From Rhodococcus triatomae BKS 15-14 (GTDB lineage: Bacteria > Actinomycetota > Actinomycetes > Mycobacteriales > Mycobacteriaceae), in contig AODO01000028.1 of assembly GCA_000341795.1 (NCBI GenBank), positions 58,781 through 122,780 on the forward strand: 64,000 nt of DNA, written 5' to 3'. The translations under genes were made by a program, and so were the position numbers. The notes beneath the pieces were generated by a model. The model saw only the letters and a program-made list of their open reading frames with translations, was not told the DNA's origin and made no database searches. Of this stretch, positions 45,820 through 55,764 are shown one piece after another; the first letter of the stretch is position 1; every line of letters begins with the position of its first letter.

Positions 45820-46536
45820 ATGGCAAAGCGCAGCAAGGCGTACCTCGCCGCCGCCGAGAAGGTCGATCCCACCAAGCTTTACAGCCCGCTGCAGGCTGCG
45901 AAGCTCGCGAAGGAGACCTCCTCGTCGAAGATGGACGCGACCGTCGAGGTCGCCGTTCGTCTCGGCGTCGATCCCCGTAAGGCGGACCAGATGGTTCGCG
46001 GCACCGTCAACCTCCCGCACGGCACCGGTAAGACCGCCCGTGTCATCGTGTTCGCCGCAGGCGAGAAGGCCGCCGAGGCCGAGGCCGCCGGCGCGGACGC
46101 CGTCGGCGCCGAGGACCTGATCGAGCGGATCCAGGGCGGCTGGCTGGACTTCGATGCCGCGATCGCCACCCCGGACCAGATGGCCAAGGTCGGCCGCATC
46201 GCCCGCGTCCTCGGACCGCGTGGCCTGATGCCGAACCCGAAGACGGGCACCGTCACCACCGATGTGGCGAAGGCTGTTGCGGACATCAAGGGCGGCAAGA
46301 TCAACTTCCGCGTCGACAAGCAGGCCAACCTGCACTTCGTGATCGGCAAGGCGTCCTTCGACGACGCCAAGCTGGTCGAGAACTACGGCGCCGCGCTGGA
46401 CGAGATCCTGCGTGCGAAGCCGTCGTCGGCCAAGGGTCGCTACGTCAAGAAGGTCACGGTTTCGACCACCACCGGACCGGGCATCCCGGTGGATCCGAAC
46501 CGCACCCGCAACCTCCTCGAGGATGCTGACGCGTAA
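45820..46536 (+). CDS. rplA: 50S ribosomal protein L1
   Basis: A 238-residue L1, the base of the mobile L1 stalk. The family motif [16 protein letters not shown] is near 139, with [19 protein letters not shown] and [23 protein letters not shown] 45820 is preceded by AAGGACAG. A 17-bp perfect hairpin follows the stop, separating this gene from the L10/L12 operon. Confidence 0.97.
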   Translation: MAKRSKAYLAAAEKVDPTKLYSPLQAAKLAKETSSSKMDATVEVAVRLGVDPRKADQMVRGTVNLPHGTGKTARVIVFAAGEKAAEAEAAGADAVGAEDLIERIQGGWLDFDAAIATPDQMAKVGRIARVLGPRGLMPNPKTGTVTTDVAKAVADIKGGKINFRVDKQANLHFVIGKASFDDAKLVENYGAALDEILRAKPSSAKGRYVKKVTVSTTTGPGIPVDPNRTRNLLEDADA

Positions 46537-46554
46537 GTTCGCGCTGAACACGGC

Positions 46555-46592
46555 GAAGGGCCGGTCGGGAGTGTGCTCCCGACCGGCCCTTC
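46555..46592 (+). terminator. Strong hairpin after rplA
   Basis: GAAGGGCCGGTCGGGAG (46555-46571) pairs perfectly with CTCCCGACCGGCCCTTC (46576-46592) around TGTG. No T-run follows. Confidence 0.85.
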
Positions 46593-46739
46593 GGCATGTC
46601 GCCAGGTGGTACGACGCCGGGCGACAGCAGCCGGCCACTGCCGCGGCGGGACCCGCCTGACAGGCGCAGCGGGGACGCCGGCCCGGGGCGCGCGTCCGCG
46701 GTCGGCGGACACGATTTGGTGTCGGGACGCGTGTCGCGT

Positions 46740-47040
46740 ATTCTTCTTCGAAGAGTTCGACCAGTTCGAGTTCACCCCAAGAAGTTCTACCAAAGACCGT
46801 TGGTCACCGGTGTGCGCTGCATGCAGCGAGATCGGTTGAAGGTCCGGAGCAGGTCCGGCGGCCCACGCAGGAGGACGAGGTAGGGGAGAGGTTGTTCCCG
46901 GCGTGAGCCGTGTCCATCGCTCCTCGTTTACGCCCCGTGTGCCCTGCACCGGGGCGTTTGTCGTGTTACGGCTCCTTCCGCCGGATGTTCACACCGTCCG
47001 GCAGGACGCACCAACACGATGTCACGAGAGGAGGCGAAGT
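46740..47040 (+). promoter_or_regulatory. L10-type ribosomal leader of rplJ-rplL with attenuator-like hairpin
   Basis: The 504-bp gap between rplA and rplJ has no credible gene. From about 46740 it looks like the structured L10 leader that L10(L12)4 binds to repress its own operon; the segment CACGCAGGAGGACGAGG at 46864-46880 falls in this part. At 46931-46956 CGCCCCG-t-GTGC/GCAC-CGGGGCG forms an 11-bp stem with a 3-nt loop followed by TTTG, a possible attenuator. The stretch 46593-46739 contains the promoter; I could not fix it. GAGAGGAGG is the rplJ RBS. Confidence 0.6.
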
Positions 47041-47577
47041 ATGGCAAAGCCCGAGAAGGTCACCGCGGTCGCGGAGATCACCGAGCAGTTCAAGGGTTCG
47101 ACTGCCGCCGTCATCACGGAGTTCCGTGGTCTGTCGGTGACGAGTCTGACGCAGCTGCGTCGCGCCCTCGGAGAAGGCGCTACCTACTCCGTCGCCAAGA
47201 ACACCCTGGTCAAGCGTGCCGCCGCTGAGGCGGGCGTCGAGGGCCTTGACGACCTGTTCGTCGGACCGACCGCCATTGCATTCATCAAGGGCGAGCCGGT
47301 CGACGCCGCGAAGGCACTGAAGGCCTTCGCGAAGGACAACAAGGCACTCGTCATCAAGGGCGGCTACATGGACGGCGCTGCGCTGTCCGTGGACGAGGTC
47401 AACAAGATCGCGGACCTCGAGTCCCGCGAGATCTTGCTCGCCAAGCTCGCCGGCGCGATGAAGGGCAACTTGGCAAAGGCCGCAGGCCTGTTCAATGCTC
47501 CCGCCTCGCAGGTGGCCCGTCTGGCCGCCGCGCTGCAGGACAAGAAGGCAGCGGAAGGTTCCGCCGCCGAAAGCTGA
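47041..47577 (+). CDS. rplJ: 50S ribosomal protein L10
   Basis: A 178-residue L10, which anchors the L12 dimers on the ribosomal stalk. [41 protein letters not shown] and the C-terminal helix [19 protein letters not shown] (L12-binding) are conserved. The ATG at 47041 has GAGAGGAGG upstream. It is probably regulated through the leader at 46740-47040. Confidence 0.97.
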   Translation: MAKPEKVTAVAEITEQFKGSTAAVITEFRGLSVTSLTQLRRALGEGATYSVAKNTLVKRAAAEAGVEGLDDLFVGPTAIAFIKGEPVDAAKALKAFAKDNKALVIKGGYMDGAALSVDEVNKIADLESREILLAKLAGAMKGNLAKAAGLFNAPASQVARLAAALQDKKAAEGSAAES

Positions 47578-47688
47578 TCCGCAACGAGACGTCGGGCCGC
47601 ACGGCGCGAGGTCTTGCGTATCACGTACCACCACCCATCCCACCTCGTCGCGGATCAGCGACATGGGACTTACAGGAAGGACGCCATC

Positions 47689-48075
47689 ATGGCGAAGCTC
47701 ACCACCGAAGAGTTGCTGGACCAGTTCAAGGAGCTCACCCTCCTCGAGCTCTCGGAGTTCGTGAAGGCATTCGAGGAGACCTTCGAGGTCACCGCTGCTG
47801 CTCCGGTCGCCGTTGCCGCTGCCGGCGCTCCGGCTGCTGCCGCCGAGGCCGCTGAGGAGCAGGACGAGTTCGACGTCATCCTCGAGGGTGCCGGCGACAA
47901 GAAGATCCAGGTCATCAAGGTCGTCCGTGAGGTCGTCTCCGGCCTGGGCCTGAAGGAGGCCAAGGACCTCGTCGAGGGTGCGCCGAAGCCGATCCTCGAG
48001 AAGGTCGCCAAGGAGGCCGCCGAGGCCGCCAAGGAGAAGCTCGAGGCTGCCGGCGCGAAGATCACCGTCAAGTAA
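47689..48075 (+). CDS. rplL: 50S ribosomal protein L7/L12
   Basis: A 128-residue L7/L12. The N-terminal dimerisation helix [20 protein letters not shown], the Ala-rich hinge ([17 protein letters not shown]) and the C-terminal factor-binding domain [24 protein letters not shown] are intact. It recruits elongation factors to the ribosome. ACAGGAAGGACG precedes the ATG. A strong terminator ends the operon. Confidence 0.98.
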   Translation: MAKLTTEELLDQFKELTLLELSEFVKAFEETFEVTAAAPVAVAAAGAPAAAAEAAEEQDEFDVILEGAGDKKIQVIKVVREVVSGLGLKEAKDLVEGAPKPILEKVAKEAAEAAKEKLEAAGAKITVK

Positions 48076-48117
48076 GACGCGTGTCGCGTGACGCTTCGGC
48101 GTCAGCTCTGATCGAAG

Positions 48118-48149
48118 AGGGCCGCTCCCCGTCGGGGAGCGGCCCTTTT
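48118..48149 (+). terminator. Intrinsic terminator after rplL
   Basis: AGGGCCGCTCCCC pairs with GGGGAGCGGCCCT around GTC, followed by TTTTC. Thirteen perfect base pairs. Confidence 0.92.
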
Positions 48150-48235
48150 CGTGTGCGCACCGCGTGTCTGCGGGACTTGTCCACAGCCATCCGTTCGAAT
48201 GGTGAACAAAGTTTCATCGGATCCCGTGCGGTGTA

Positions 48236-48265
48236 TTGCACTCTCTTCTTACTCGTGAGTAGGAT
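48236..48265 (+). promoter_or_regulatory. Candidate promoter of the mce operon
   Basis: TTGCAC (48236-48241) and TAGGAT (48260-48265) are separated by 18 bp, a good housekeeping-sigma match. They lie in an AT-richer stretch about 80 bp before the mceG start and downstream of the rplL terminator. Confidence 0.5.
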
Positions 48266-48348
48266 CGGTGGTCACGGGTACCACATTGATGCGATACAGT
48301 GACGCAACCCACAGTGGGGGTACCTGTCGAGCTGCGTGGAGGTTAGTG

Positions 48349-49392
48349 GTGGGAGTCGAGGTAGCGGTCGAGGGGCTGACGAAGTCGTTCGGTTCGCAAA
48401 AGATCTGGCAGGACGTCACGCTGACGCTGCCTGCGGGGGAGGTCAGCGCGCTGCTGGGCCCGTCCGGTACCGGTAAGTCCGTGTTCCTCAAGTCACTGAT
48501 CGGCCTGCTGCGTCCCGAGCAGGGATCCATCGTGATCGACGGCACGGACATCCTCCAGTGCTCGTCCAAGGAGCTCTACGAGATCCGGCAGATGTTCGGT
48601 GTCCTCTTCCAGGACGGCGCGCTGTTCGGCTCGATGAACCTCTACGACAACGTGGCCTTCCCGCTGCGGGAGCACACCAAGAAGTCCGAGTCCGACATCC
48701 GCAAGATCGTGATGGAGAAGCTCGAGCTCAACGGTCTGCTCGGCGCGGAGAACAAGCTGCCCGGCGAGATCTCCGGCGGTATGCGCAAGCGAGCCGGCCT
48801 TGCCCGCGCGCTTGTGCTCGACCCGGAGATCATCCTCGTCGACGAGCCGGACTCGGGCCTCGACCCGGTCCGCACCACGTACCTGAGCCAGCTGCTGATC
48901 GACATCAACGCGCAGATCGACGCGACGATTCTGATCGTGACGCACAACATCAACCTGGCCCGCACCGTCCCGGACAACCTCGGCATGCTCTTCCGCAAGC
49001 AGCTGGTCATGTTCGGACCACGCGAAGTGCTGCTCACCAGTGAGGAGCCGGTCGTCAAGCAGTTCCTCAACGGCAGCAAGATCGGCCCGATCGGCATGTC
49101 GGAGGAGAAGGACGACTCCCAGATGGCCGCCGAGCTGGCGATGAAGGAAGCCGGCCACCACGACGGTTCGCAGGAGGTGTCCGGCGTGGTCCCGCAGATG
49201 CAGGCGACCCCGGGGATGCCCATCCGGCAGGCCGTCCACCGCAGGCAGGACCGCGTCCGTTCCATCCTGCACACGCTGCCGGCGGAGGCGCAGGCGAGCA
49301 TCATCGAGAGCTTCGGCGACTCCGACGACGCCACACAGGTGATCCCTGCCTACAGTGACGCCGCAGCGGACTCGTCCTGGGGTCACGGGTAG
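48349..49392 (+). CDS. mceG: MceG (Mkl) ATPase of the Mce lipid importer
   Basis: A 347-residue ABC ATPase. Walker A GPSGTGKSVF is at 37-46, signature ISGGMRKRAGLARAL in the middle, Walker B IILVDEPDSGLDP after it. A C-terminal extension of about 100 residues characteristic of MceG follows (KQFLNGSKIGPIGMSEEKDD...). It energises YrbE permeases for lipid or sterol uptake. GTG 48349 is 6 nt from GGAGG; GTG 48346 is closer. Unlike M. tuberculosis, where mkl is unlinked to the mce operons, here it heads a complete mce operon. Confidence 0.92.
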   Translation: MGVEVAVEGLTKSFGSQKIWQDVTLTLPAGEVSALLGPSGTGKSVFLKSLIGLLRPEQGSIVIDGTDILQCSSKELYEIRQMFGVLFQDGALFGSMNLYDNVAFPLREHTKKSESDIRKIVMEKLELNGLLGAENKLPGEISGGMRKRAGLARALVLDPEIILVDEPDSGLDPVRTTYLSQLLIDINAQIDATILIVTHNINLARTVPDNLGMLFRKQLVMFGPREVLLTSEEPVVKQFLNGSKIGPIGMSEEKDDSQMAAELAMKEAGHHDGSQEVSGVVPQMQATPGMPIRQAVHRRQDRVRSILHTLPAEAQASIIESFGDSDDATQVIPAYSDAAADSSWGHG

Positions 49393-49398
49393 CCGCGG

Positions 49399-50193
49399 GT
49401 GGGGGGATCGAAGAGTGCGCTGCTGAGTCCACTGTCAGCGGCGCTGACCCAGGCCGGCCTGATCGTCCAGCTGTTCGTCGACGTCGTCAGGAACACCTTC
49501 CGCAAGCCGTTCCAGTTTCGTGAGTTCATCGAGCAGGCCTGGTTCATCGCCAGCGTGACCATCCTGCCGACGGCGCTCGTCGCGATTCCGTTCGGCGCGG
49601 TCGTGTCGCTTCAGACCGGTTCACTGATCAAGCAGCTCGGCGCGGAGGCGTTCACGGGCGCAGCCAGCGTGCTGGCCGTGATCCAGCAGGGCAGTCCGAT
49701 CGTGACCGCCCTGCTCATCGCGGGCGCCGCGGGGTCCGCGGTGACGGCCGATCTCGGCTCGCGCACGATTCGTGAGGAGATCGACGCGATGGAGGTGCTC
49801 GGCATCGATCCGGTGCACCGGCTCGTCGTCCCCCGGGTGCTCGCGATGGTTCTCGTCGCGCTGCTGCTCAACGGTCTCGTCTCGGTTGTCGGTATCGCAG
49901 GCGGCTACTTCTTCAACGTGATCCTCCAGGGTGGAACGCCGGGTGCGTACCTGGCGTCGTTCTCGGCGCTGGCCCAGCTCCCCGACCTGTACGTGGCGGA
50001 GGCGAAGGCGGCGATCTTCGGTGTCATCGCAGGTGTCGTCGCGGCGTACAAGGGTCTGCACCCCAACCCCGGCCCGAAGGGTGTGGGCGAGGCGGTGAAT
50101 CAGACCGTCGTCATCACGTTCCTGCTGCTCTTCTTCGCGAACCTGATCCTGACGATGGTGTACCTGCAGATCGTTCCGGCGAAGGGGGCATGA
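49399..50193 (+). CDS. YrbEA-type permease of the Mce transporter
   Basis: A 264-residue membrane protein of the MlaE/YrbE family with five to six transmembrane segments. The conserved cytoplasmic block AAGSAVTADLGSRTIREEIDAMEVLGIDPVHRLVVPR is complete. It pairs with YrbEB to form the inner-membrane channel. The GTG start lies 6 bp after mceG; the downstream gene starts 4 bp after its stop. Confidence 0.92.
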   Translation: MGGSKSALLSPLSAALTQAGLIVQLFVDVVRNTFRKPFQFREFIEQAWFIASVTILPTALVAIPFGAVVSLQTGSLIKQLGAEAFTGAASVLAVIQQGSPIVTALLIAGAAGSAVTADLGSRTIREEIDAMEVLGIDPVHRLVVPRVLAMVLVALLLNGLVSVVGIAGGYFFNVILQGGTPGAYLASFSALAQLPDLYVAEAKAAIFGVIAGVVAAYKGLHPNPGPKGVGEAVNQTVVITFLLLFFANLILTMVYLQIVPAKGA

Positions 50194-50197
50194 GTCG

Positions 50198-51058
50198 ATG
50201 ACCATCGCCAAGGGCCGCGGTGACCGCACCGCGATGTTCGCCCGTCGGGTGGGCCGGGCACCGCTGCACGTGCTCGACCGCGCCGGCGACCAGATGTCGT
50301 TCTACGCCCGCGCCATCGGCTGGATTCCCCGGACCATCACCCACTACGGCCGTGAGGTGCTGCGCCTGCTCGCCGAGGTCACCTTCGGCAGCGGTGCCCT
50401 CGCGGTCATCGGCGGCACGATCGGCGTGATCGTGATGATGTCCGGCTTCACCGGCGTCGTGGTCGGACTCCAGGGATACGCGGCGCTCGACCAGCTCGGC
50501 AGCTCGGTGCTCACGGGCTTCCTGTCCGCATACGTCAACACGCGTGAGATCGCGCCCATCGTGGCGGCGCTCGCGTTGTCGGCGACCGTCGGCTGTGGCT
50601 TCACCGCGCAGCTGGGCGCCATGCGGATCTCGGAGGAGATCGACGCGCTCGAGGTGATGGCGGTGCCGTCGGTGCCGTTCCTCGTCACGACCCGCATGGT
50701 CGCGGGATTCGTCGCGGTCATCCCGCTCTACATCGTGGGCCTGCTGGCCTCGTACTTCGCCTCGCGGATCATCAGCACGGTCTTCAACGGCCAGTCGACC
50801 GGCTCGTACGACCACTACTTCAACCTGTTCCTGCCACCGGCCGACGTGCTGTGGTCGTTCGGCAAGGTGCTGGTCTTCGCGTTCGTGCTCATCATGATCC
50901 ACTGCTACTACGGCTACACCGCGTCCGGCGGTCCCGCCGGCGTCGGCGTCGCGGTGGGGCGTGCGGTGCGTACCGCCATCGTCACCATCGCGGTGCTCGA
51001 CTTCTTCCTGAGCCTCGCGATCTGGGGCACCACGACGACGGTGCGGGTGGCGGGATGA
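50198..51058 (+). CDS. YrbEB-type permease of the Mce transporter
   Basis: A 286-residue MlaE/YrbE permease. The EEIDALEVMAVPSVPFLVTTRMVAGF block follows GCGFTAQLGAMRIS. The first 35 residues are basic and cytoplasmic. It partners YrbEA. The stop overlaps the mceA start (ATGA). Confidence 0.92.
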   Translation: MTIAKGRGDRTAMFARRVGRAPLHVLDRAGDQMSFYARAIGWIPRTITHYGREVLRLLAEVTFGSGALAVIGGTIGVIVMMSGFTGVVVGLQGYAALDQLGSSVLTGFLSAYVNTREIAPIVAALALSATVGCGFTAQLGAMRISEEIDALEVMAVPSVPFLVTTRMVAGFVAVIPLYIVGLLASYFASRIISTVFNGQSTGSYDHYFNLFLPPADVLWSFGKVLVFAFVLIMIHCYYGYTASGGPAGVGVAVGRAVRTAIVTIAVLDFFLSLAIWGTTTTVRVAG

Positions 51059-52404
51059 GTACCGACATCTCGGCGCTGCGACGCCGCACGCTCGGCGTGG
51101 TGTTCTTCCTCGTCCTCGCGCTGTTCCTCGCGTTCACGATCGGCATGTACAACAAGTCGTTCACCAAGTCCGTGAATGTCAGTCTCGTCACCGACACGGT
51201 GGGAAACTCGCTGCCCGCCCATGCCGATGTGAAGGTCCGTGGGCTGATCGTCGGAGAGGTCCGCTCGACGACGACGGAGAAGGGCGAGGTCACCTCGCAA
51301 CTCGCGATCGCCCCGGACAAGGCCGAACTCATCCCCTCCAACACGACGGCCCGGCTGCTGCCCAAGACACTGTTCGGTGAGCGGTACGTGGCCCTGATCG
51401 TTCCCGAGGGTGGCACCGCGGCGCCGATCTCCGACGGCGACACCCTCTACCAGGACACCAGCGGCAATGCGATCGAGGTCGGTGAGCTGCTCGACGGGTT
51501 GCTGCCCCTCCTGCAGGCGGTTCCTCCGCAGGACCTCGCCAACACCCTCGGTGCACTGAACCAGGCCCTCACGGGTCGCGGCGACGAGATCGGGCTGAGC
51601 CTGGAGCGTCTCGAGACGATCTTCGCGGGCGTCAACTCCGAGCTGCCGAATCTCGAACAGTCCCTGCGCGGGCTCGCCGACTTCTCGCAGACGTACTCGG
51701 AGGCGGCACCCGAGCTCGTGAACGCACTCGACAACCTGCGAACGACCGGCGCGACCGTCGTCCAGCAGCAGAACCAGATCCGCGCGCTCATGTCCGCGGC
51801 GACCGCGACTGCGGGCACCACGGCCGACTTCCTGCAGGCCAACCGCGACTCGCTCATCTCGATCACCGCCGATTCGCGGGAGACGCTCGAGGTGCTCGCC
51901 GCGGCGTCGCCGACCTTCGGCTGCATGTTCGCGCAGTTCGTGCCGATCGTGGAACGGGCCAACGGCATCCTGGGCCTCAACCCGGACGGCAGCCTGCAGG
52001 ACCACCCGGGTGCGCGGGCGGCGACGGTGTTCGTCAACCCGAAGGGCCGCTACCTGCCGAACCAGGACGAGCCGCGACTCTTCGACGACCGTGGTGCCAA
52101 GTGCTACACACCCGCCGGTCCGGGGGAGAACTTCCCGCAGTACCCGGGCGGGTCCTACAACGACGGCGCCTACCAGGTGCCCTCGCGCAATCCCGGCCCG
52201 TCCTACGTGCCGTCGCCGGCGGCGCCGCAGTACGCACCCGTCCCGGGTGCCACGCCCGCGAGTTACACCGGATCGACGTATGAACAGGACACGTTGGCAG
52301 TGATCTACGGGACGGGCACAGGGACGACGCCCGAGGACGTGCCCGGCTGGACGACGCTGCTGGGAGCGCCCGCCCTGCGCGGAGCGGAGGTGAGCGTCCG
52401 ATGA
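51055..52404 (+). CDS. MceA-type substrate-binding protein
   Basis: A 449-residue Mce protein: an N-terminal membrane anchor (TLGVVFFLVLALFLAFTIGM), the MCE/MlaD beta-barrel domain (about 40-120; VNVSLVTDTVGNSLPAHADVKVRGLIVGEV), and a long helical region that forms the periplasmic lipid tunnel. A Pro/Tyr/Gly-rich tail (PGGSYNDGAYQVPSRNPGP) precedes the C-terminus. It is the first of six paralogues, assigned A by order. ATGA overlaps join it to both neighbours. Confidence 0.9.
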   Translation: MSTDISALRRRTLGVVFFLVLALFLAFTIGMYNKSFTKSVNVSLVTDTVGNSLPAHADVKVRGLIVGEVRSTTTEKGEVTSQLAIAPDKAELIPSNTTARLLPKTLFGERYVALIVPEGGTAAPISDGDTLYQDTSGNAIEVGELLDGLLPLLQAVPPQDLANTLGALNQALTGRGDEIGLSLERLETIFAGVNSELPNLEQSLRGLADFSQTYSEAAPELVNALDNLRTTGATVVQQQNQIRALMSAATATAGTTADFLQANRDSLISITADSRETLEVLAAASPTFGCMFAQFVPIVERANGILGLNPDGSLQDHPGARAATVFVNPKGRYLPNQDEPRLFDDRGAKCYTPAGPGENFPQYPGGSYNDGAYQVPSRNPGPSYVPSPAAPQYAPVPGATPASYTGSTYEQDTLAVIYGTGTGTTPEDVPGWTTLLGAPALRGAEVSVR

Positions 52405-53480
52405 AGGCACAGTTGAGGGGGCTCGCAGGTCCGCTGACGAAGCTCGTGCTCTTCGCTGTCGTGACGATCACGGCGACCGCGCTGCTGGCGTTCACCATCG
52501 CGAACACCGGTGGCGGTGGCGGCACCCGCTTCACCGCGATCTTCTCCGACGTCACCTCGCTCAACAAGGGTGACGAGGTCCGCATCGCGGGTGTCCGCGT
52601 CGGGCAGGTCGATGCGATCTCGATCGTCAACGACCGGGAGGCGAAGGTCGAGTTCTCCCTGACGGATCGTGACTGGCTTCCCGCCGGATCAACGGCGACC
52701 ATCCGTTACCGGAACCTGGTGGGTCAGCGCTACATCGCTCTCGAGCAGGGCGACGGTCCGCAGGGCGTCAAGATGACCGGGGGGCAGACGATCGACCTGG
52801 CCCACACCAAACCCGCCGTGAACCTCACCACCTTGTTCAACGGGTTCCGGCCGCTGTTCCAGACACTCAGCGCCGACGACGTGAACAAGCTGTCGTACCA
52901 GATCATCCAGGTCTTCCAGGGGGAGGGCGGGACCATCTCGGAACTCGTGCGCAACACGGCGTCCCTGACCAACACCATCGCCGACCGGGACCGCGTGATC
53001 GGCGACGTGATCGACAACCTCAATGTCGTTCTCGCGACGGTGAACGAGCACGACGAGGAACTCAGCTCTTTGATCGTGAACACGCAGCAGCTGGTGACCG
53101 GGCTCGCGAACGACCGCGGAGTGGTCGGCGACGCCGTCACGTCGCTCGCCGTCCTCACCGACACCGCCGCCGACGTGCTGGAGCCGACCCGACCCTCGAT
53201 CCAGGGTTCGGTGTCCGCGTTGAACACCCTCGCGGGCACGTTGAACGAGCAGAGCGACGAGGTGAACGCGGTCCTGGCGAACCTGCCGGTCAAGCTCGAG
53301 AAGCTCAGCCGCATCGCGAGTTTCGGGTCGTGGTTCCAGTTCTACCTCTGCGGCATCGACGTCGTCGCCGGTCCGGGTGACTCGCCGTACCTGAACCTGC
53401 CCACCGGACTGCCGACGGTCAACCAGCCGCTCTACACGAACGCGGCCCCGCGCTGCTCGGCGAACGGAGCCGGCCAGTGA
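52401..53480 (+). CDS. MceB-type substrate-binding protein
   Basis: A 359-residue Mce protein with an N-terminal anchor (LVLFAVVTITATALLAFTIA), MCE domain (FTAIFSDVTSLNKGDEVRIAGVRVGQV) and helical tunnel region. The C-terminus has a Cys pair (YLCGIDV and PRCSANG) seen in the family. It is assigned B by order and by its position after mceA, with ATGA and GTGA overlaps. Confidence 0.9.
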   Translation: MKAQLRGLAGPLTKLVLFAVVTITATALLAFTIANTGGGGGTRFTAIFSDVTSLNKGDEVRIAGVRVGQVDAISIVNDREAKVEFSLTDRDWLPAGSTATIRYRNLVGQRYIALEQGDGPQGVKMTGGQTIDLAHTKPAVNLTTLFNGFRPLFQTLSADDVNKLSYQIIQVFQGEGGTISELVRNTASLTNTIADRDRVIGDVIDNLNVVLATVNEHDEELSSLIVNTQQLVTGLANDRGVVGDAVTSLAVLTDTAADVLEPTRPSIQGSVSALNTLAGTLNEQSDEVNAVLANLPVKLEKLSRIASFGSWFQFYLCGIDVVAGPGDSPYLNLPTGLPTVNQPLYTNAAPRCSANGAGQ

Positions 53481-54475
53481 GCGAGTCACGGCGCAGCCCC
53501 GCGCAGACCGGAGCGCTCGGCATCGTCATCGTCCTGCTCGCGACGATGTCGGCGTTCTTCCTCGACGACCTGCCGATCATCGGTGCGGGATCGACGTACC
53601 GGGCGGAGTTCAGCGAGGCCGCCGGGCTCAAACCCGACAACGAGGTCCGGATCGCCGGGGTGAAGGTCGGCAAGGTCACCGACGTGTCCCTGGAGGGTGA
53701 CCGCGTCGAGGTCGCGTTCAAGGTGCAGGACGCCTGGGTGGGAGATCAGACCACCGCGTCGATCCAGATCAAGACGATCCTCGGGCAGAAGTACCTCGCA
53801 CTCGATCCCCGGGGCAACGAGTCCCTCTCGCCGAGCGAGACGATCCCGCTGGACCGGACGACGTCGCCCTACGACGTGATCGACGCCTTCTCCAGCGCGG
53901 CGACGACGCTCGAGAAGATCGACACCCCGCAGTTGGCGCAGAGCATGCAGACCCTGTCGGAGGCCTTCGAGGGCACTCCCGCCGACATCCGTGCCTCCCT
54001 CGACGGAGTCGCCCGGCTGTCGCAGACGATCGAGAGCCGGGACGCCGAGCTGACCAAGTTGTTCGCCGCGACCGCGAAGACGTCGACCGTGCTGGCGGAC
54101 CGCAACGAAGAGTTCACCGAGCTGATCTCCAGCGCCGGGCTGCTCCTCGGGGAGCTCAACGCTCGCCAGCAGTCGATCGCGCAACTGCTGACCGGCACGC
54201 AGCGGTTGTCGACGCAGCTCACCGGACTGGTCCGGGACAACGAGGCACAGATCGGGCCGGCGCTGGAACAACTGCGCGGGGTGGTGCAGATCCTGCAGGA
54301 CAACAACGAGAACCTGAACCAGGCGATGAAGCTGTACGCGCCGTTCACCCGGTTGTACGCGAACATCGTCGGAAACGGCCGCTGGTTCGACCAGGTCGTG
54401 GTCAACCTGACCCCGCCGGGGCTGCCCTTGATTCCGGGCTACCGCGATCCGGTGCGCACGCTGGGAGACAACTGA
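53477..54475 (+). CDS. MceC-type substrate-binding protein
   Basis: A 332-residue Mce protein: anchor ALGIVIVLLATMSAFFL, MCE domain (YRAEFSEAAGLKPDNEVRIAGVKVGKV), helical region with repeated Gln-rich heptads. It is the shortest of the six Mce proteins here and lacks a Pro-rich tail. The start overlaps mceB (GTGA) and the stop overlaps mceD by 1 nt (TGATG). Confidence 0.9.
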   Translation: MSESRRSPAQTGALGIVIVLLATMSAFFLDDLPIIGAGSTYRAEFSEAAGLKPDNEVRIAGVKVGKVTDVSLEGDRVEVAFKVQDAWVGDQTTASIQIKTILGQKYLALDPRGNESLSPSETIPLDRTTSPYDVIDAFSSAATTLEKIDTPQLAQSMQTLSEAFEGTPADIRASLDGVARLSQTIESRDAELTKLFAATAKTSTVLADRNEEFTELISSAGLLLGELNARQQSIAQLLTGTQRLSTQLTGLVRDNEAQIGPALEQLRGVVQILQDNNENLNQAMKLYAPFTRLYANIVGNGRWFDQVVVNLTPPGLPLIPGYRDPVRTLGDN

Positions 54476-55764
54476 TGACGGGCGTGACAGCGGGGCGGAT
54501 GCCGAAGTTCAGTCGAGCCCAGATCCTCACCACGGTCGGGGTGGTGATCGCCGTACTGGTGGTCGCGATCGGCGGATGGTGGATCTACGCCCGGGCCGGG
54601 ACCACGACGGTCACCGCGTACTTCGACAAGTCCGTCGGCATCTACGCTGGCTCGGACGTCCGCGTGCTCGGCGTCAAGGTCGGTGAGGTCAACGAGGTGA
54701 CGCCACTGGGCGACGAGGTCCGCGTGGTGATGCGGGTCGACCGTGGTGTCGACGTCCCGGCCGACGCGAAGGCGGCCCAGGTCACCCCCTCGGTGGTGGC
54801 GGACCGCTACATCCAGCTCGCCCCCGCGTATTCCGGTGGCCCCGTGATGGAGTCGGGCGCCACGATCCCGAGGGAACGGACCGCAACGCCGGTCGAGGTG
54901 GACCAGTTGTACGCGAGCATCGAGGACCTGTCCGACGCGCTCGGCCCGAACGGCGCCAACAAGGACGGCGCACTGACGAACCTGGTCGACACGGCCGCGG
55001 CGAACCTCGAGGGCAACGGCGAGGCGCTCGGGAACACGATCACGGAACTGTCCCGGGCGGCGGCGACGCTCAACTACAGCCGCGGCGACCTGTTCGACAC
55101 CGTGAAGAATCTGCAGACCTTCGTGAGTGCACTCGCCGCGAACGACGAACAGGTCCGGCAGTTCAACACCCAGCTCGCCGACCTCAGCGGATTCCTCGAC
55201 GGGGAGCGCGAGAACCTCGGCGCGGCTCTCAACCAGTTGTCCGTCACGCTCGGCGACGTCGCCGTGTTCGTCCAGGACAACAAGGATCTGGTCGCGAGCA
55301 ACGCGGAGGGGTTGGTCCAGGTGACGCAGACGCTCGCCGACAACCGGCAGGACCTGGTGGATGCGCTGACGGTGCTGCCGCTCGCGATCAGCAACGTCGT
55401 CAACTCGTACGACGCCGAGTCCGGGACGCTGGCGTCGCGTCTGGTGCTGCCGGAGACACAGGATCCGTACGGCACGCTGTGCAAGCTGATAGACCTCGGC
55501 AAGCTGATGCCGGGTGACCCCGAATTCGAGGCGTTGAGCCGGCAGATGCGTCCGGTCATCGAGAACTGCAACGTGATCATGGACCAGATGACGGCCGGGG
55601 TGAAGACCCCGACGCTGAACCTTCCGTTCGGCATTCTCAGCGGTGACAACCTGCAGCGTCCGGCGCAACCGGGCACGGTGCCCGGCACCGTCTCGCCGCG
55701 GCTGGGCAATTCGCAGGCGCCGGGTCTGGCGGAGCAGGACGATGCCGCCGGGGGTGGCCAGTGA
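54475..55764 (+). CDS. MceD-type substrate-binding protein
   Basis: A 429-residue Mce protein with anchor ILTTVGVVIAVLVVAIGGWW, MCE domain (VTAYFDKSVGIYAGSDVRVLGVKVGEV) and helical tunnel region, ending in a short Pro/Gly/Gln-rich tail. Two Cys residues (TLCKL, ENCNV) in the C-terminal half are typical. Its start and stop overlap the neighbouring genes. Confidence 0.9.
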   Translation: MTGVTAGRMPKFSRAQILTTVGVVIAVLVVAIGGWWIYARAGTTTVTAYFDKSVGIYAGSDVRVLGVKVGEVNEVTPLGDEVRVVMRVDRGVDVPADAKAAQVTPSVVADRYIQLAPAYSGGPVMESGATIPRERTATPVEVDQLYASIEDLSDALGPNGANKDGALTNLVDTAAANLEGNGEALGNTITELSRAAATLNYSRGDLFDTVKNLQTFVSALAANDEQVRQFNTQLADLSGFLDGERENLGAALNQLSVTLGDVAVFVQDNKDLVASNAEGLVQVTQTLADNRQDLVDALTVLPLAISNVVNSYDAESGTLASRLVLPETQDPYGTLCKLIDLGKLMPGDPEFEALSRQMRPVIENCNVIMDQMTAGVKTPTLNLPFGILSGDNLQRPAQPGTVPGTVSPRLGNSQAPGLAEQDDAAGGGQ

